Source: Lepus europaeus
Lineage: Eukaryota > Chordata > Mammalia > Lagomorpha > Leporidae
Length of the DNA stretch: 64,000 bases
Reading direction: 5' to 3'
Assembly: GCF_033115175.1 (NCBI RefSeq)
Contig: NC_084829.1
Coordinates: 16,504,496-16,568,495, forward strand
A model generated the notes under the pieces. It did no database searches, was not told the origin of the DNA, and was given only the letters and a program-made list of their open reading frames with translations. How positions within the stretch are numbered: position 1 is the first letter of the stretch; the number at the start of each line of letters is the position of its first letter. A program made the position numbers and the translations under genes. Below, one piece after another: positions 42,254 through 53,382 of this stretch.

Positions 42254-42599
42254 CAAGTATTCCTTTTAACTTAGCAAATTAAACTTATTTCATTATATTA
42301 TTTGTTTGTCAGCTCTGAATTCAAACTGAGCTCCTCTTCTTTGATTCTGCCTTCCTGATCTGCCGCATTTTATAAGAAAATCTTCCGAGTCCTTCCATTC
42401 TCTTTCTTCCCCTCTATCTCTTTTTCTCACTTAGACTGCACCCATACATGCCTTCTTGGGTACTTCACAAACTGAGATGCCAATTCAGAGACTTTAGCAA
42501 GGCATGCACTTTAGGTTTTTATTTTTCCTGTGTTTTGTAAGTCTTATTATCTCAGAAGAGGAAACTGACATTTGAATTGTCTGCAATTTTTTTTTTCTA

Positions 42600-43230
42600 A
42601 TGGTGTAACTGAAAAATGAAAATAAGAACATGGTTGCAACACAAAAAAGTTCTAAAGATGATGAATCATGTACAGAGAATCTCTATAAAAATTGCAATAT
42701 CAGTGCAGTAGGTAGAATGAAAATTTTAATTACTAGTGGGTCATTAGTTAGCATCCTGAGGAGAATCTGAGATCAGCAAGTGTTGAGACTTTTGTTTATA
42801 ATGGGTCCCTCCTTTCCTATCAGAAAATCTACCACAAGGAAAAAAAAGCTATCTGTATAGGGAAAGTAGGAAAGAGTTCAACCATTGTGGCCTTGCTTGA
42901 TATCAAAGAATCCACGTGAGAGAGAGAGAGACTGGTAAATGAGATGATGTGAGGAGGCCTTCATTCAACAAGGAGGTCTTCTGGAACCTTGTGTTAATGT
43001 CAGACCTCACCATGCTCCAGAGCATACACAGGAGAGAACTCCAAAAAATAGGTAAATGTGCAGTGCTTTCCCAGGACTTGCCAACTTTATTTCGCATTGA
43101 AAATGTTACACTAAGGAGAAACCTTGCCTATGTGGTAAGTATGGGAAAGGCTGCAGACAGAGACTGGGCCCTGGGAAACACCAGTGACGATACATTAGGG
43201 AAGCTCCTATAGACGAGAGGATTGTGAGAA
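42600..43230 (+). pseudogene. zinc-finger exon relic of the ZSCAN12-like pseudogene
   Basis: At 42790-42910 the sequence parallels ZSCAN12 34330-34460 (TTTTGTTTATAA, then TCCCTCCTTTCCTATCAG against TCCCTGGTTTCCCATCAG, then a CATTGTGGCCTTGCTTGATA stretch aligned with CACAGTGGCCTCATTCAGCA). Later finger remnants (SDLTMLQSIHRREL, CGKYGKG-like) need several frame changes. Confidence 0.75.
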
Positions 43231-43362
43231 ATTATAAGGACAGAGGTCAAACCTCAACAGTCTTCACAATGCCGAAAAGTTAAAATAATTAATGTAAATA
43301 GGCAAAATATAGGGGGAGGGATATTCTGAATTGCCCATTTTAACCAATAAAAATATTAAGTA

Positions 43363-43700
43363 GGGCTTGGCACTGTGGCGGAGTGGATAAAGCCGCTGCC
43401 TGCAGTGCTGGCATCTCATATGGGCAACAGTTCAAATTCCGGCTGCTCCACTTCTGATCCAGCTCTCTGCTGTGGCCTGGGAAAGCAGTAGAAGGTGGCC
43501 CCAAGTCCTTGGGTCCCTGCACCCACGTGGGACCCAGAAGAAGCTCCTGGCTCCTGGCTTCGGGTTGGCACAGCTCCAGACGTTGTGGCCATCTGGAGAG
43601 TGAACCAATGGATGGAAAACCTCTTTCTCCCTCTCTGCCTCTGCCTCTGCCTCTCTGTGACTCTGCCTTTCAAATAAATAAATAAATCTTTTTTTTAAAA
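43363..43700 (+). mobile_element. CSINE, sense
   Basis: Complete older copy, GGGCTTGGCACTGTGGCGGAG to AAATAAATAAATAAATC. It carries a CTGCCT trinucleotide-like expansion near 43637-43655. Confidence 0.9.
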
Positions 43701-43884
43701 AAAACTAAGTGATTGCTCAGCTCAAAAAAAGAAAAGGTCAGGAGTTATTTTTCACTTCCTAAAGAGTTGTATGTGTAAGCAACCAGGACTTTTGAGATAA
43801 GCTGTTTACCAGCATCCCTGTCTTCTGTATTATCTGTGCATTGGGGAACATGTTATTTCCCTTGTGCCTGCACCAGCCATAAAG

Positions 43885-44213
43885 CTTTTTTTTTGACAGG
43901 CAGTTAGACAGTGAGAAAGAGAGACAGAGAGAAAGATCTTCCTTCCGTTGGTTCACCCCCCACCCCCAAATGGCTGTTATGGCCAGTAGGCTGTGCTGAT
44001 CTGAAGCCAGGAGCCAGGTGCTTCTCCTGGTCTCCCATGGGGTGCAGGGCCCAAGCACTTGGGCCATCCTCCACTGCCCTTCTGGGCCACAGCAGAGAGC
44101 TGGCCTGGAAGAGGAGCAACCGGGACAGAAGCCGGCGCCCCAACCGGGACTAGAACATGGGGTGCTGGTACTGCAGGTGGAGGATTAGCCTAGTGAGCCG
44201 CAGCACCCGCCTC
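43885..44213 (-). mobile_element. CSINE, antisense
   Basis: Intermediate-age copy. CATAAAGCTTT flanks it at about 43878 and 44214, a probable target-site duplication. A (CAC/C)n run sits at 43958-43968. Confidence 0.92.
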
Positions 44214-44246
44214 CATAAAGCTTTAATTCAACAAGTATAGACTGTA

Positions 44247-44265
44247 TTATTATTATTATTATTAT
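44247..44265. repeat. (ATT)n microsatellite
   Basis: Six TTA/ATT units in a row. Confidence 0.85.
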
Positions 44266-44279
44266 CTACTCTTGTGCAC

Positions 44280-44412
44280 ACTAGGGGTCTTGAAAAAGTT
44301 CATGAACAATACATATTAGGAAAATATGCATGGATTTCAAAATTTTTTGCACCAAAACAAGCACATGTTTTAATTCCAGTTTTCCATGAGCTTTTTGAAG
44401 TCCTCTCATATA
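44280..44412 (-). mobile_element. short inverted-repeat DNA transposon remnant, copy 3
   Basis: The best-preserved copy: the left end GTCTTGAAAAAGTTCATGAA mirrors the right end TCCATGAGCTTTTTGAAGTC. It is opposite in orientation to the copies at 810 and 1409. Confidence 0.6.
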
Positions 44413-44526
44413 CAACATTTTATTGATAGGCTAAAGAGCCTTGAATGAGCACCCTAGGACACATAAAATAAAAAATCACACGCATAACGATTTAGTGAAT
44501 GTAGTTTTTAAAAATCCCATCAGTGT

Positions 44527-44821
44527 TGGCTGGCGCCGTGGCTTAACAGGCTAATCCTCCGCCTTGCGGCGCCGGCACACCGGGTTCTAGTCCCGGTTGG
44601 GGTGCCGGATTCTATCCCGGTTGCCCCTCTTCCAGACCAGCTCTCTGCTATGGCCTGGGAAGGCAGTGGAGGATGGCCCAAGTCCTTGGGCCCTCCTGGC
44701 TTCAGATCAGCATCGCTGGCCGCAGCGGCCATTGGAGAGTGAACCAACGGCAAAAAGGAAGACCTTTCTCTCTTCTCTCTCTCTCTCTCTATCAACTCTG
44801 CCTGTCCAAAAAAAAAAAATC
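44527..44821 (+). mobile_element. young CSINE, sense, with internal deletion
   Basis: The head is near consensus. After TTGGGCCCT it skips about 30 bases of the body to CCTGGCTTCAGATCAGC. AATCCCATCAGTG flanks at about 44513 and 44822. Confidence 0.93.
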
Positions 44822-45050
44822 AATCCCATCAGTGCATTGCTGGGCACTTGCATATTCTGGACTGCCTGTGTTCTCCAAGGCTGTATAGGTCTCCTTCAGA
44901 GATTGTATTTCTTTTAGCTTTGGTTTAATTGTTTTTTACAATAAAAAACACTTTACATTTCCTTCTAGAAAATGCAAATTTAACATTGTGGAAGCTAGTA
45001 CTTTAAGAAACTTTTTTTTTCCTATTCCTTTTCCATTTTAAAACCTACAG

Positions 45051-45382
45051 GCGAGCCGGCACCGCGGCTCACTAGGCTAATCCTCTGCCTTGCGGCACCG
45101 GCACACCGGGTTCTAGTCCCGGTTGGGGCGCCGATCCTGTCCCGGTTGCCCCTCTTCCAGGCCAGCTCACTGCTGTGGCCAGGGAGTGCAGTGGAGGATG
45201 GCCCAAGTGCTTGGGCCCTGCACCCCATGGGAGATCAGGAGAAGCACCTGGCTCCTGCCATCAGATCAGCGCGGTACACCAACCGCGGCGGCCATTGGAG
45301 GGTGAACCAACGGCAAAGGAAGACCTTTCTCTCTGTCTCTCTCTCTCTCACTGTCCACTCTGTCAAAAAAAAAAAAAAAAAA
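45051..45382 (+). mobile_element. young CSINE, sense
   Basis: Full-length with A18 tail. AAACCTACAGGCGAG / AACACCTATAGGCAAC flanks suggest a target-site duplication. Confidence 0.93.
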
Positions 45383-45757
45383 CACCTATAGGCAACAAGA
45401 TGGGAAAATCTTTAGAAAGCATCCTCCTGCATGTTGGTAAGAGTCCAATCTGTACCCGTCCATAGAATAAGGACGCTTATATATTTTATAGTAGGTCACT
45501 AACTGTAGAAACTATGTATTTTGAAACTTTGCAGTGATTATTTCAGAATTGTGGTTTTTAACCTATTGTATGTCCTTCAGTTTTTTATATAGGCATACAG
45601 TCAGTATTTTAAAAGGTACACTGTATTCTGTATAAGGCTTTTCCACTTTCTACAGAAACCACGTTGTTTTTCCTTAACTCTGTATTTATATAAAAGGATT
45701 TCCTAATGTCACACCAACCTTGTATTCCTGGAATAAATCTTACTTAGTCATCTGTAT

Positions 45758-46055
45758 TTTTACTTACTTGAGAAGCAGAAAAACAGACAGGGAGAGCTCG
45801 CATCTGCTTGTTCACTCCCCAGATGCCCACAGTAGCTAGAGCTGTGCCAGACAGAAGCCAGAAACTCAATCCAGTTCTCCCACGTGGGTGGCAGAAATCA
45901 AAATACTTGAACCATCACTGACGCCCTCCAGGATATGCTTGGCAAGAAGCCACAGTCAGCAACTAGAGCCAGAAACTGAACCCAGATACTCCAATATGGG
46001 ATGTACTCCAGTATGGGATGTGAGCACCAGTAGGCAAAATGCTCACTCTAGTCAT
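45758..46055 (-). mobile_element. CSINE, antisense, old
   Basis: Strongly diverged. It retains CTTGAGAAGCAGAAAAACAG, CACTCCCCAGATGCCCAC and ATGGGATGTGAGCACC, and the phrase CTCCAATATGGGATGTA is locally duplicated. Confidence 0.75.
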
Positions 46056-46429
46056 ACCACATTCTGAATATGTCAAATAAGCTACCTTGCTAATATTTTA
46101 TTTAGTACGTTTTCTCCAATATTCACATGAAATCAGTATGTAATTTTTATACTGTATTTTTAATTTTCACTCTTAACATCATAAAAAGAATTATTTTTCA
46201 TTTGTAAAGTCCTAGAACAATTCAAGAAGCATTGGAACTATTGGTCTCTGAAGGATGGATTCTAACATGAAACTCTGTGAGCTGGTTACATTCCTGTGAG
46301 ACAGTTCCTTGGTCTATTTGAGATTTTAATTAATAATGTGAGTTCATTTTATTAATGTCTATTTGCTTAGGAAATTATTTATTTTATTAAGGTTTTCAAA
46401 TTTATTTTCATTTTATGCAATGTAATTTG

Positions 46430-46780
46430 TTAATGACCTTTTAAATAGCTTTATTGAGGATAACTGAAATACAGTGAACAGCAGAAATGCACAATTTGAT
46501 GTTTTGATATGTACACCTGTGAAACAGCCACCATAATCAATATAATGAACAAATCTACCTCCCGAGAAAGTCTTCTTCATGTTCTTTGATAATTCCTTAA
46601 TGATAATTTTGATAATTACGTATACTATGTCCCCATCTCCAAGCAATCTACTCTGCTTTCTATGACTATAAATATAATTAGCATGTCCTGGAATTTTATA
46701 TTAATGATCTCTCTCAATGTGGCTTCACTTAGCATAATTATTTTGAGATTCATCCATGTGGTTGATTACATCAATTTTTT
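46430..46780 (+). repeat. ancient L1M 3'-region fragment
   Basis: It shows CTTTATTGAGGATAACTGAA, CACCTGTGAAACAGCCACCA, CTTCACTTAGCATAATTATT and GATTCATCCATGTGG in the order of old L1 3' untranslated regions. Confidence 0.7.
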
Positions 46781-47083
46781 TTTTCACTTGAGTCACTAAA
46801 CTACTTTGATCTTCTGTTTCCTCATTTGTAAACAGGGAACATGATCCCCTAATTCATTAATAAACATAAGCACCTAACTAGCACCTAGTGGCATATAAAG
46901 GGTAACTGATATATGTTAGCATCTGTCTCCTCAGCTGCTTTCCTGCTCATGAGACATTACCCTTTGAGTAAGTAGATTACAGGCCCCATTACTGATACTT
47001 TGGAACTAGAAACTCTTCGTAACAGAGTAGATCCAATGGATCTTGAACTGTCAATGGCAGATGTTTTTTGGAGACTTTGGCAG

Positions 47084-47437
47084 GATTTTTTTTTTTTTTT
47101 TTTTTTTGACAGGCAGAGTAGACAGTAGAGGGAGACAGAGAGAAAGGTCTTCCTTTTTGCCGTTGGTTCACGCTCCAATGGCCGCCGCGGTAGGCACGCT
47201 GCGGCCTGCGCACCGCGCGGTTCCGATGGCAGGAGCCAGGTGCTTATCCTGGTCTCCCATGGGGTGCAGGGCCCAGGAACTTGGGCCATCCTCCACTGCA
47301 CTCCCTGGCCACAGCAGAGAGCTGGCCTGGAAGAGGGGCAACCGGGACAGGATCGGTGCCCCGACCGGGACTAGAACCCAGTGTGCTGGCGCCGCAAGGC
47401 GGAGGATTAGCCTGTTAAGCCACGGCGCCGGCCTCGA
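47084..47437 (-). mobile_element. young CSINE, antisense
   Basis: Full length with a T24 tail complement and near-consensus head. GCAGGATTTTT / CGAGGATCTTTTT flanks mark the insertion site. Confidence 0.94.
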
Positions 47438-47499
47438 GGATCTTTTTAATCATAAAACAGATCCTTAGAATTTTGGAGCCAAACCATGTCATTTTCTGC

Positions 47500-48600
47500 A
47501 GAAAATTACTCTCCTTTCAGAAACAACTTTTACCTTGCTATTGGACCTTGGTGGAGGATAAATGCTTGGCCATCAGTGACCAAGTTATGTGCCATGATCT
47601 GCCTACCACTAGTTATTGCCTGATCACCTAAATCACAAAGTTGAGCTTGCACAGCAGCACTGGATTATTAAGTAGAAGTGAGAAGAGCAGGCTTAAGGAG
47701 GCCATGACAGCACAAGTCGCATAAGAAAGTGACCCAAATACTCATGGCTTCTACTGTGATGTACTCAATCTACCTGAACCTACCAGGAAGCTCTCTGTGG
47801 CCAACTGACAGGAAGAAAATACTTGGGCCTGATTTGCAGAAGATTATGAATGATATGCAGGCAATATCCAAAAGTCATGGAGAGCTGTGGCACTACAACC
47901 TGGATATCTGGGATATCCCTAAAGGACAGTGATAAGGCAAAATTCTCCCAGGATACAGAATTTTGTACAAGGCACCTTGTTAATTTTGCCTATAAGTAGA
48001 GATGGCCAGAAATATGAGTCCATAATCATTTGTGGGCTCTTATCATTGGCTTGCTTGAATGGTCGGACTTAGAAGGAACCTGACTGAAACACCTAAGACA
48101 AGGAAGTCTGGAGAAAAGTATTTAGATAGACCCCTCCAAATGAGCACAGAATATGAAAATGTGTGTGTACTACTGAATGTGTACCAAAGGATGATCTCCA
48201 GAGTGGAGCATTCTAATCAAGGGAATGGGTTGACTTGTGAATACAGGTCAACCTCTTTCCCTAGACGTCACTTGTCATTACTTAATGGGCTCATGAACAG
48301 TGTGGCCATGAATACAGGGTTTGGGGTTATGCATGGGCTCAAAACATGGACTTCCATTCACCAAGGCCAACCTAGTCAGAGGCACCGCTGAGTACTCAAT
48401 CTGACAAAAGCAGAAACCACAGAATTCCCCTATGCACCATTGTCTAGGGTGCTTAGCTAGCTTCCTGGCAGTTTTGTAGCTTTGCCTTGTGAATTACTCA
48501 GGGCAAAACAGGAGGCTCCTATTAGATGAAACGACTGGAAACCACAGCCTTATCCTATTAAGTGCAACTTCAAGCATGAATCACAAACTCACCTCATTCA
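47500..48600 (+). mobile_element. ancient ERVL/MaLR-type internal sequence (pol relic)
   Basis: Old endogenous retroviral internal region. The clearest part is 48225-48400, with GGGTTGACTTGTGAATACAG, ATGGGCTCATGAACAGTGTG and ACTTCCATTCACCAAGGC, which lies at the RNase H to integrase boundary in ERVL-type pol. Stops and frameshifts break every frame, and no flanking LTR pair was identified. Confidence 0.65.
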
Positions 48601-48779
48601 AGTGAAAGTGGAGAAAATATTAGTAGTAAGGTTATGGATTCTTAGAATCTGATCTAAGCCACCAGGAGAATTTTCATAGGCAGAGGGAAAAAAAAAGAGA
48701 GAGGCCTGAATTAGGAGATAGGGCGCCCCCCCACCCCCAGAGCAAATCAGTTTTAAATCTGTCACCTAGGTCTTTTTTT

Positions 48780-48920
48780 AGCTACTCCTTCAATATCAAT
48801 CAATAAATGCTCAGCTCTTTTTTGTTCCACTATTATTAAACAACACCTACTGTGTTCTACTTGGGACCAAGAATACAAACTTTATAAAAGAGTTCCTGCT
48901 TGTGGATGAGTATTAGGAGG
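48780..48920. repeat. L2 3'-end fragment
   Basis: It shows CAATAAATGCTCAGCTC, ACACCTACTGTGTTCTACTT and AGAATACAAACTTTATAAAA in diverged L2-like order. Confidence 0.5.
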
Positions 48921-49390
48921 ATGGCAGTAAGTGGGCACAGGCCAAGTAAACACAGTTTATCCTTACTACTGTTGGGCATTTAAATAACTACATAAAATAT
49001 GGAAAATAGGATAGCTATACAAATATTAGTCTACATGTCTTTAGATGAAGATGTGAATATATACATATTGCTGTTGGGAATACACCCAGGTGTGGAATTG
49101 TTGGCTCATGCCTATATCCAACTTCAGAAGATATTGCCAGTTAATTTTAATCAGGGTTAAAACAGATATTTGAGCCAAAGGTTATGCAACCCTCTAATAT
49201 GTATCAGTGACACCTGTTTCTCAATATCTGCTAATAGAGCATAAGAAATAAAGCTGGGTGTTAAGTAACTATAAGCTCTTTCGAGATGGGGCCATGTCTT
49301 GTTCACAGTTGTATTCTAGATCATTAGCACATACCAGTTACTCAATATTGAAAAACATCAAGGATAAAAAGGATGTTAGGGTAATGAGTG

Positions 49391-49458
49391 TTACCCAGAT
49401 GGGATGCTGGCGCCACAGGCAGAGCATTAACCTACTGCGCCACAGTGCTGGCCTCACA
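49391..49458 (-). mobile_element. CSINE head fragment, antisense
   Basis: Only the head end remains (GATGGGATGCTGGCGCCACA through GCGCCACAGTGCTGGCC). Confidence 0.8.
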
Positions 49459-49499
49459 CTCTCATCACTCTTATTCAACACAACACTGAAAGTACAAGC

Positions 49500-50510
49500 C
49501 AGTGCAATAAGAAAAATAAATAAATAAAAAAGGGGGGGAAAACATACAAATTGAAAAAAGTTTCTAGTTGCTGCTGATATGATTTTATATCTAGCAAATG
49601 CCAAGAGATCTATTAAAAAAAAACACCAGTTATTATTGGCAGATGAAGTAATTCAGCAAAATTTCAAGATTCAGAATCAACATGCAAAAATTAATATTAT
49701 TTCTGTATAATAATAGTGAACACTTGGAAATTGACACAATATGCAGTGCCATTTGTAAACACTCCAAAGAGAATAAAATATTTAGGTATAAATCTAACAA
49801 AGACATAAGAGATTTGTATGCTGAAATTGATAAGATGCGGAAGGAAGAAATCAAACAATTAAATAAATGGAGAAACAAATCATGTTCATAGATTAGAAAG
49901 TACAAAATAGTGAAGATGTCAATTCTCCGTATTCTATCACTCTTAGCCAGAGTTATTGTAGATATAGATAAACTTATTCTAAAATGCATAAGAAAGGTAA
50001 ATGATAACTAAACTTTGAAGAAGAAAGTAGAAGCAATCGCTGCTATACCTAATGTCAAGGACTTACACATTGCTGTGGTGATCAACAGCAGGCATTGTTC
50101 AGAGGTGGACGTACAATTCAGTGAAAACAACCAGCTGACTCCTCCCAGATGCACAACGCACATCAGCGTAGGAAGTAAAGCCTTTTGCGGAAATGGTGCT
50201 GGAACACTGGACACCCATAATCCAGAAAGAAACAAACTCAAAATGAATCACGAGCTAAAATGTAAGGCCTAAAACTTTAAGAGGAAAACATAAAATCAGA
50301 GTCTAGGGCTAGGCAAATATTATTTGAATCGTCATCAAAAGTACAATTTATTAAAGAAATTACAATTAAGTCTTCAGGAAAATTTAAAACTCTTGCTCTG
50401 AAAGATCCTGTTAAGAGGATAAAAATGATAAGCTACATACAGGGGGAAATTTTGCAAACCACAACTCTGAGGGGACTTTCATCTGGACTATAAAAAGGAC
50501 TCATTACATC
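49500..50510 (+). mobile_element. old L1 ORF2 3'-part fragment
   Basis: It follows the 3' portion of L1 ORF2: AGAATAAAATATTTAGGTAT, AAAGACATAAGAGATTTGTA, AAATAAATGGAGAAACAAAT and AAGATGTCAATTCTCC, then a late part with GGAACACTGGACACCCATAA and GGGACTTTCATCTGGACTAT. Many stops and indels are present; no active domain remains. Confidence 0.75.
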
Positions 50511-50559
50511 TTACCGGCTAAACGACACACAATTCCATTAGATCTGAGCAGAAGTCCTG

Positions 50560-51205
50560 AACGGTGCCGAGAGTACTGAAGAGTGCCAAGAAGAGGCAGG
50601 CACCTGTACCGTTCACCGAGTCACTCGTGCCCCAATCACCTCCCGGGCAACTTTTTTCTCTTCATTGCAAAGTTTTTCCAAACTCTTGTCAGTTGAATTT
50701 GGAAACAGCTCCCCTCCTTTGTTTTTTTAAAACAGAAACAGGTAAGTTTAATGCAGGCATTTACAGGGTTGAGACAGCAGCAGTCAGGAAAGCATTTGTC
50801 TGCTTGATTAGGAGCCAGGAACTGTGTGGAAGAGTTGGATGGGCTTCAGAGGCCTTTTTCCCTTAAAGTAATGTAAGATATATAGCAGGAGAGTTCAAGG
50901 GGTTCAAAGGATCAGTTCCACATCAGTAGACACATATTTGCATTGACTCATCTTTGAGTGGCCTCAACAATCAAAATTTGGACAACTAAGGCACTGGGCA
51001 ACTAGATTCAATCCAGCCCCAAACATTTGTCAGCAGGTAGACTACTGGGAATCTATTCACATCCTATAACCTTGTCAGTGAATGGTAAAGTGCAACAGTG
51101 GGAAGGCCTTTACTTCTCCCCCTCCTGCGGGCCAGAAACACAAGCTATCAAATCCCGGGAGGTCTTCCCATGTATCCTATCCTGTCCTGTATAGCTGCAT
51201 TAGCC
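50560..51205 (-). mobile_element. possible ERV leader/internal remnant
   Basis: This lies downstream, on the minus strand, of the primer-binding-site-like sequence at 51203-51220. I see no recognisable gag or pol frame, so the extent is a guess. Confidence 0.25.
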
Positions 51206-51400
51206 CCATGTTTGGCACCAGATTTATCAAGGAAAGGCAGGCATGTTTGGTTAGGAAAGAAAGCAAGCCCTTCTTGGATTGACATTTTCTTAATTTATAT
51301 AGATAGCAAAAGCAAGAATACAAAATGTGCAAGCTCGCTATGTCCCTTTTCCCACAAACATTGCCTAAAGAGGCCATTTGACTAAAACTCATTTGGTAGA
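51203..51400 (-). mobile_element. betaretrovirus-like LTR end with primer-binding site
   Basis: On the minus strand, TGGTGCCAAACATGGGGC (51220-51203) matches 15 of 18 bases of the tRNA-Lys1,2 primer-binding site used by betaretroviruses. Immediately 5' of it is an LTR-like segment with a TATATAAA motif (about 51290-51300) that begins TGTTTGTGGGAAAAGGGAC near 51361. The segment is short (about 140 bp), so much of the LTR appears deleted. Confidence 0.55.
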
Positions 51401-51999
51401 ATATTGTACTGCTGTGGAGCTGTAATGCTGCAGATCCATAGTTTCATACCATTCAGGTAGACCTTACAAGTGGTGAGGAAGACAACCTGTACGTCAGATA
51501 GGGAGATGAGAGGGAAATAGCCTTGTCCCAATGCCTCACAAAACTTACCAGTTCACGTTCAGGGAGGATTAGAGCTTCGATTAGCAGCTGAATCCTGGTC
51601 AATGCGTCATGGATGGAGGCATGGAAGCTACCAGGCAGCTACGGTGCAGTCATTCTTTGGAAAAAAGGACTATAAAGTTGACAAGAAAATGAAGACAGAC
51701 ATGGATGAAATACCTTGGTTAGAAGGTGGAAGAGAATTTAGTTCTTATGCTTTTTAAAGGCAGAGACATTGTGTTGTTTATCATTAATTCCTTAGCTCCT
51801 GATCTAACAATCAGTTTTGCTGAATGAGTGACTGTCAGATGTAAGTTGTTTAGAAACAGGAAAGACTTTTATTTCTGGAAATAGGAATGTGAACACTCTG
51901 GTCTCAGGCAATGTTATGTTAATAACTCAAAAGAACAAGTAAAGCTAATTTTTGGAATCATTTATTCAACAGGAATGAAACAGGCTAGAAGCAGGCCCA

Positions 52000-52610
52000 C
52001 TAAATTAAGACCCTCCCATGGACCCACCTCCAGCTCCAAACCAGTCCATAGAAAAGAGAATCTAGACCCTGCCCTGACCACAAAAGACCCCCTACTGCCC
52101 TGTTAGGAACTTCCCTGACCCACACACATTCCCAGGATAGCTCAGTGTGACCAATGTGTGTCCTTTCTGGTAGTTAGCAACACTATGTCCCTTTTCCCAC
52201 AAACATTTTGAGCTTGTTGTTGTTGTGTAACAGAACCAGGCAGGTGCAAACCAAAGTGTTGTGTGCCAAGGAGCATAAGCCAGAGCTCTGGGCTGGGTGC
52301 AGATCCAAGTGCAGTGTGCCAGCAGGGAGCCACTGTGCCTCCCCACTGTCCAGCTTCCCTTACTGAGCCACTTGGCGGAACTAACCCTCAAATCTCCCTC
52401 CCGCGCTGCTGTCTCCCTTGTGCTGGCGCATAAAGCCCCCAATAAGCCTTGTCTGGGTTGCACAGTGGGCTCTTGTCAATTTCTATTTTGCAAGTGAGTC
52501 CCCAAAGAACTCTGCTAGAGGATGCTGTGATGGTGAGCCAGCCCATATACCTTGTCTCTAGTCTTCGGACCAATCCTCCATCCTGATCTGTAAGCCAGGT
52601 AGGAGGCTAC
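52000..52610. mobile_element. LTR-like sequence
   Basis: On the plus strand CATAAAGCCCCCAATAAGCC followed by TTGTCTGGGTTGCAC looks like a retroviral polyadenylation/R-U5 region. In the same block, on the minus strand, AATGTTTGTGGGAAAAGGGA (52207 downward) repeats the LTR start seen at 51362. The two readings point in opposite directions, so nested or rearranged LTRs are likely. Confidence 0.45.
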
Positions 52611-52979
52611 AGACATCATTTCCCAGGCTCCTACGGCCAATTAAAGTGACTAAAGGTCAGAGAGGGGGAGCATGGTTAGTATTTCAGTGCCTTAAGTATA
52701 GTATTGTGCTGATTAATTGTATATATTGTATTAATTGTATATATTGTATATATCTGGGCCATGAAGTACCAGATATTTGGTCTAATATTCTGAGTGTGCA
52801 TCTGAGGGTGTTTTGCGATGATAAAAAAAAATAGTAACCAGTAGACTCCTAGATTGCCTCCCTAATGTAGGTAGCCCTCACTCAATCAGTTAAAGGCCTC
52901 AAGAGAAGAGAAAGGCTATTTCCACAAGAAATGTGTATGCTTTCTACCTAACTACAATGAGCTGACACATCAATCTTTT

Positions 52980-53205
52980 CTGACTTTTAGACTCACACTG
53001 AAAAAGTGGCTCTTCTCTGATCAAGTCTGATGGCACTGGGACTGGAACTTGCACCCCTAGGCTCTCCTGGGTCTCTAGCTGGCAGACAGTGGAAACATTG
53101 TTTTAGTGAATTCCCAGCTTCCAGAGTCACAGGAACCAATTCCTTAACTACCCCCCCAACACACACACTACTGGTTTATTTCTCTGCAGACTCCTGACTA
53201 ATATA
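52980..53205 (+). repeat. old interspersed repeat, LTR-end-like
   Basis: It ends with GAACCAATTCCTTAACTACC, TGGTTTATTTCTCTGCAGAC and CTGACTAATATA, a phrase common at ancient mammalian repeat ends. The family is not resolved. Confidence 0.4.
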
Positions 53206-53354
53206 TGCTCAGAAAGTTTGGGAACCATGGAATGTATTCTTATCAACAACTTAAGAATCCATTCAATTAAAATAACAATATGGTTTATTACTGTAATAAA
53301 AACACTTTACATTAGATCTCTGAAACCCTGGAAGTACCAGGCCTTGGAAACTGG

Positions 53355-53382
53355 CAAAAAAAAAAAAAGGGGGGGGGGGGGA
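53355..53382. repeat. A(12)G(13) homopolymer junction
   Basis: A run of A passes directly into a run of G; low complexity and likely length-variable. Confidence 0.9.

Larger units (their letters stand above)
39750..43230 (+). pseudogene. decayed SCAN zinc-finger gene, ZSCAN12-like
   Basis: Three parts of a former gene lie in the expected order. (1) Promoter relic at about 39780-40100: the 20 bases at 40012-40031 match 16 of 20 in the ZSCAN23 promoter (4801-4820), and three of the four changes are C to T. (2) SCAN exon relic at about 40735-41060: ELCLQLLRPEIRTQEQVQT then a stop, followed after an internal deletion by VGEHHPECAKEVLIVLKRW. The missing piece corresponds to the [11 protein letters not shown] region. 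(3) Finger-exon relic at about 42600-43230: FVYNGSL, a HKEK motif and a CGLA-type short finger, then further remnants with many frameshifts. The HKEK linker and short finger match ZSCAN12 finger 6-7, so a tandem duplicate of ZSCAN12 is the best guess. It is certainly non-functional as a protein gene. Confidence 0.8.
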
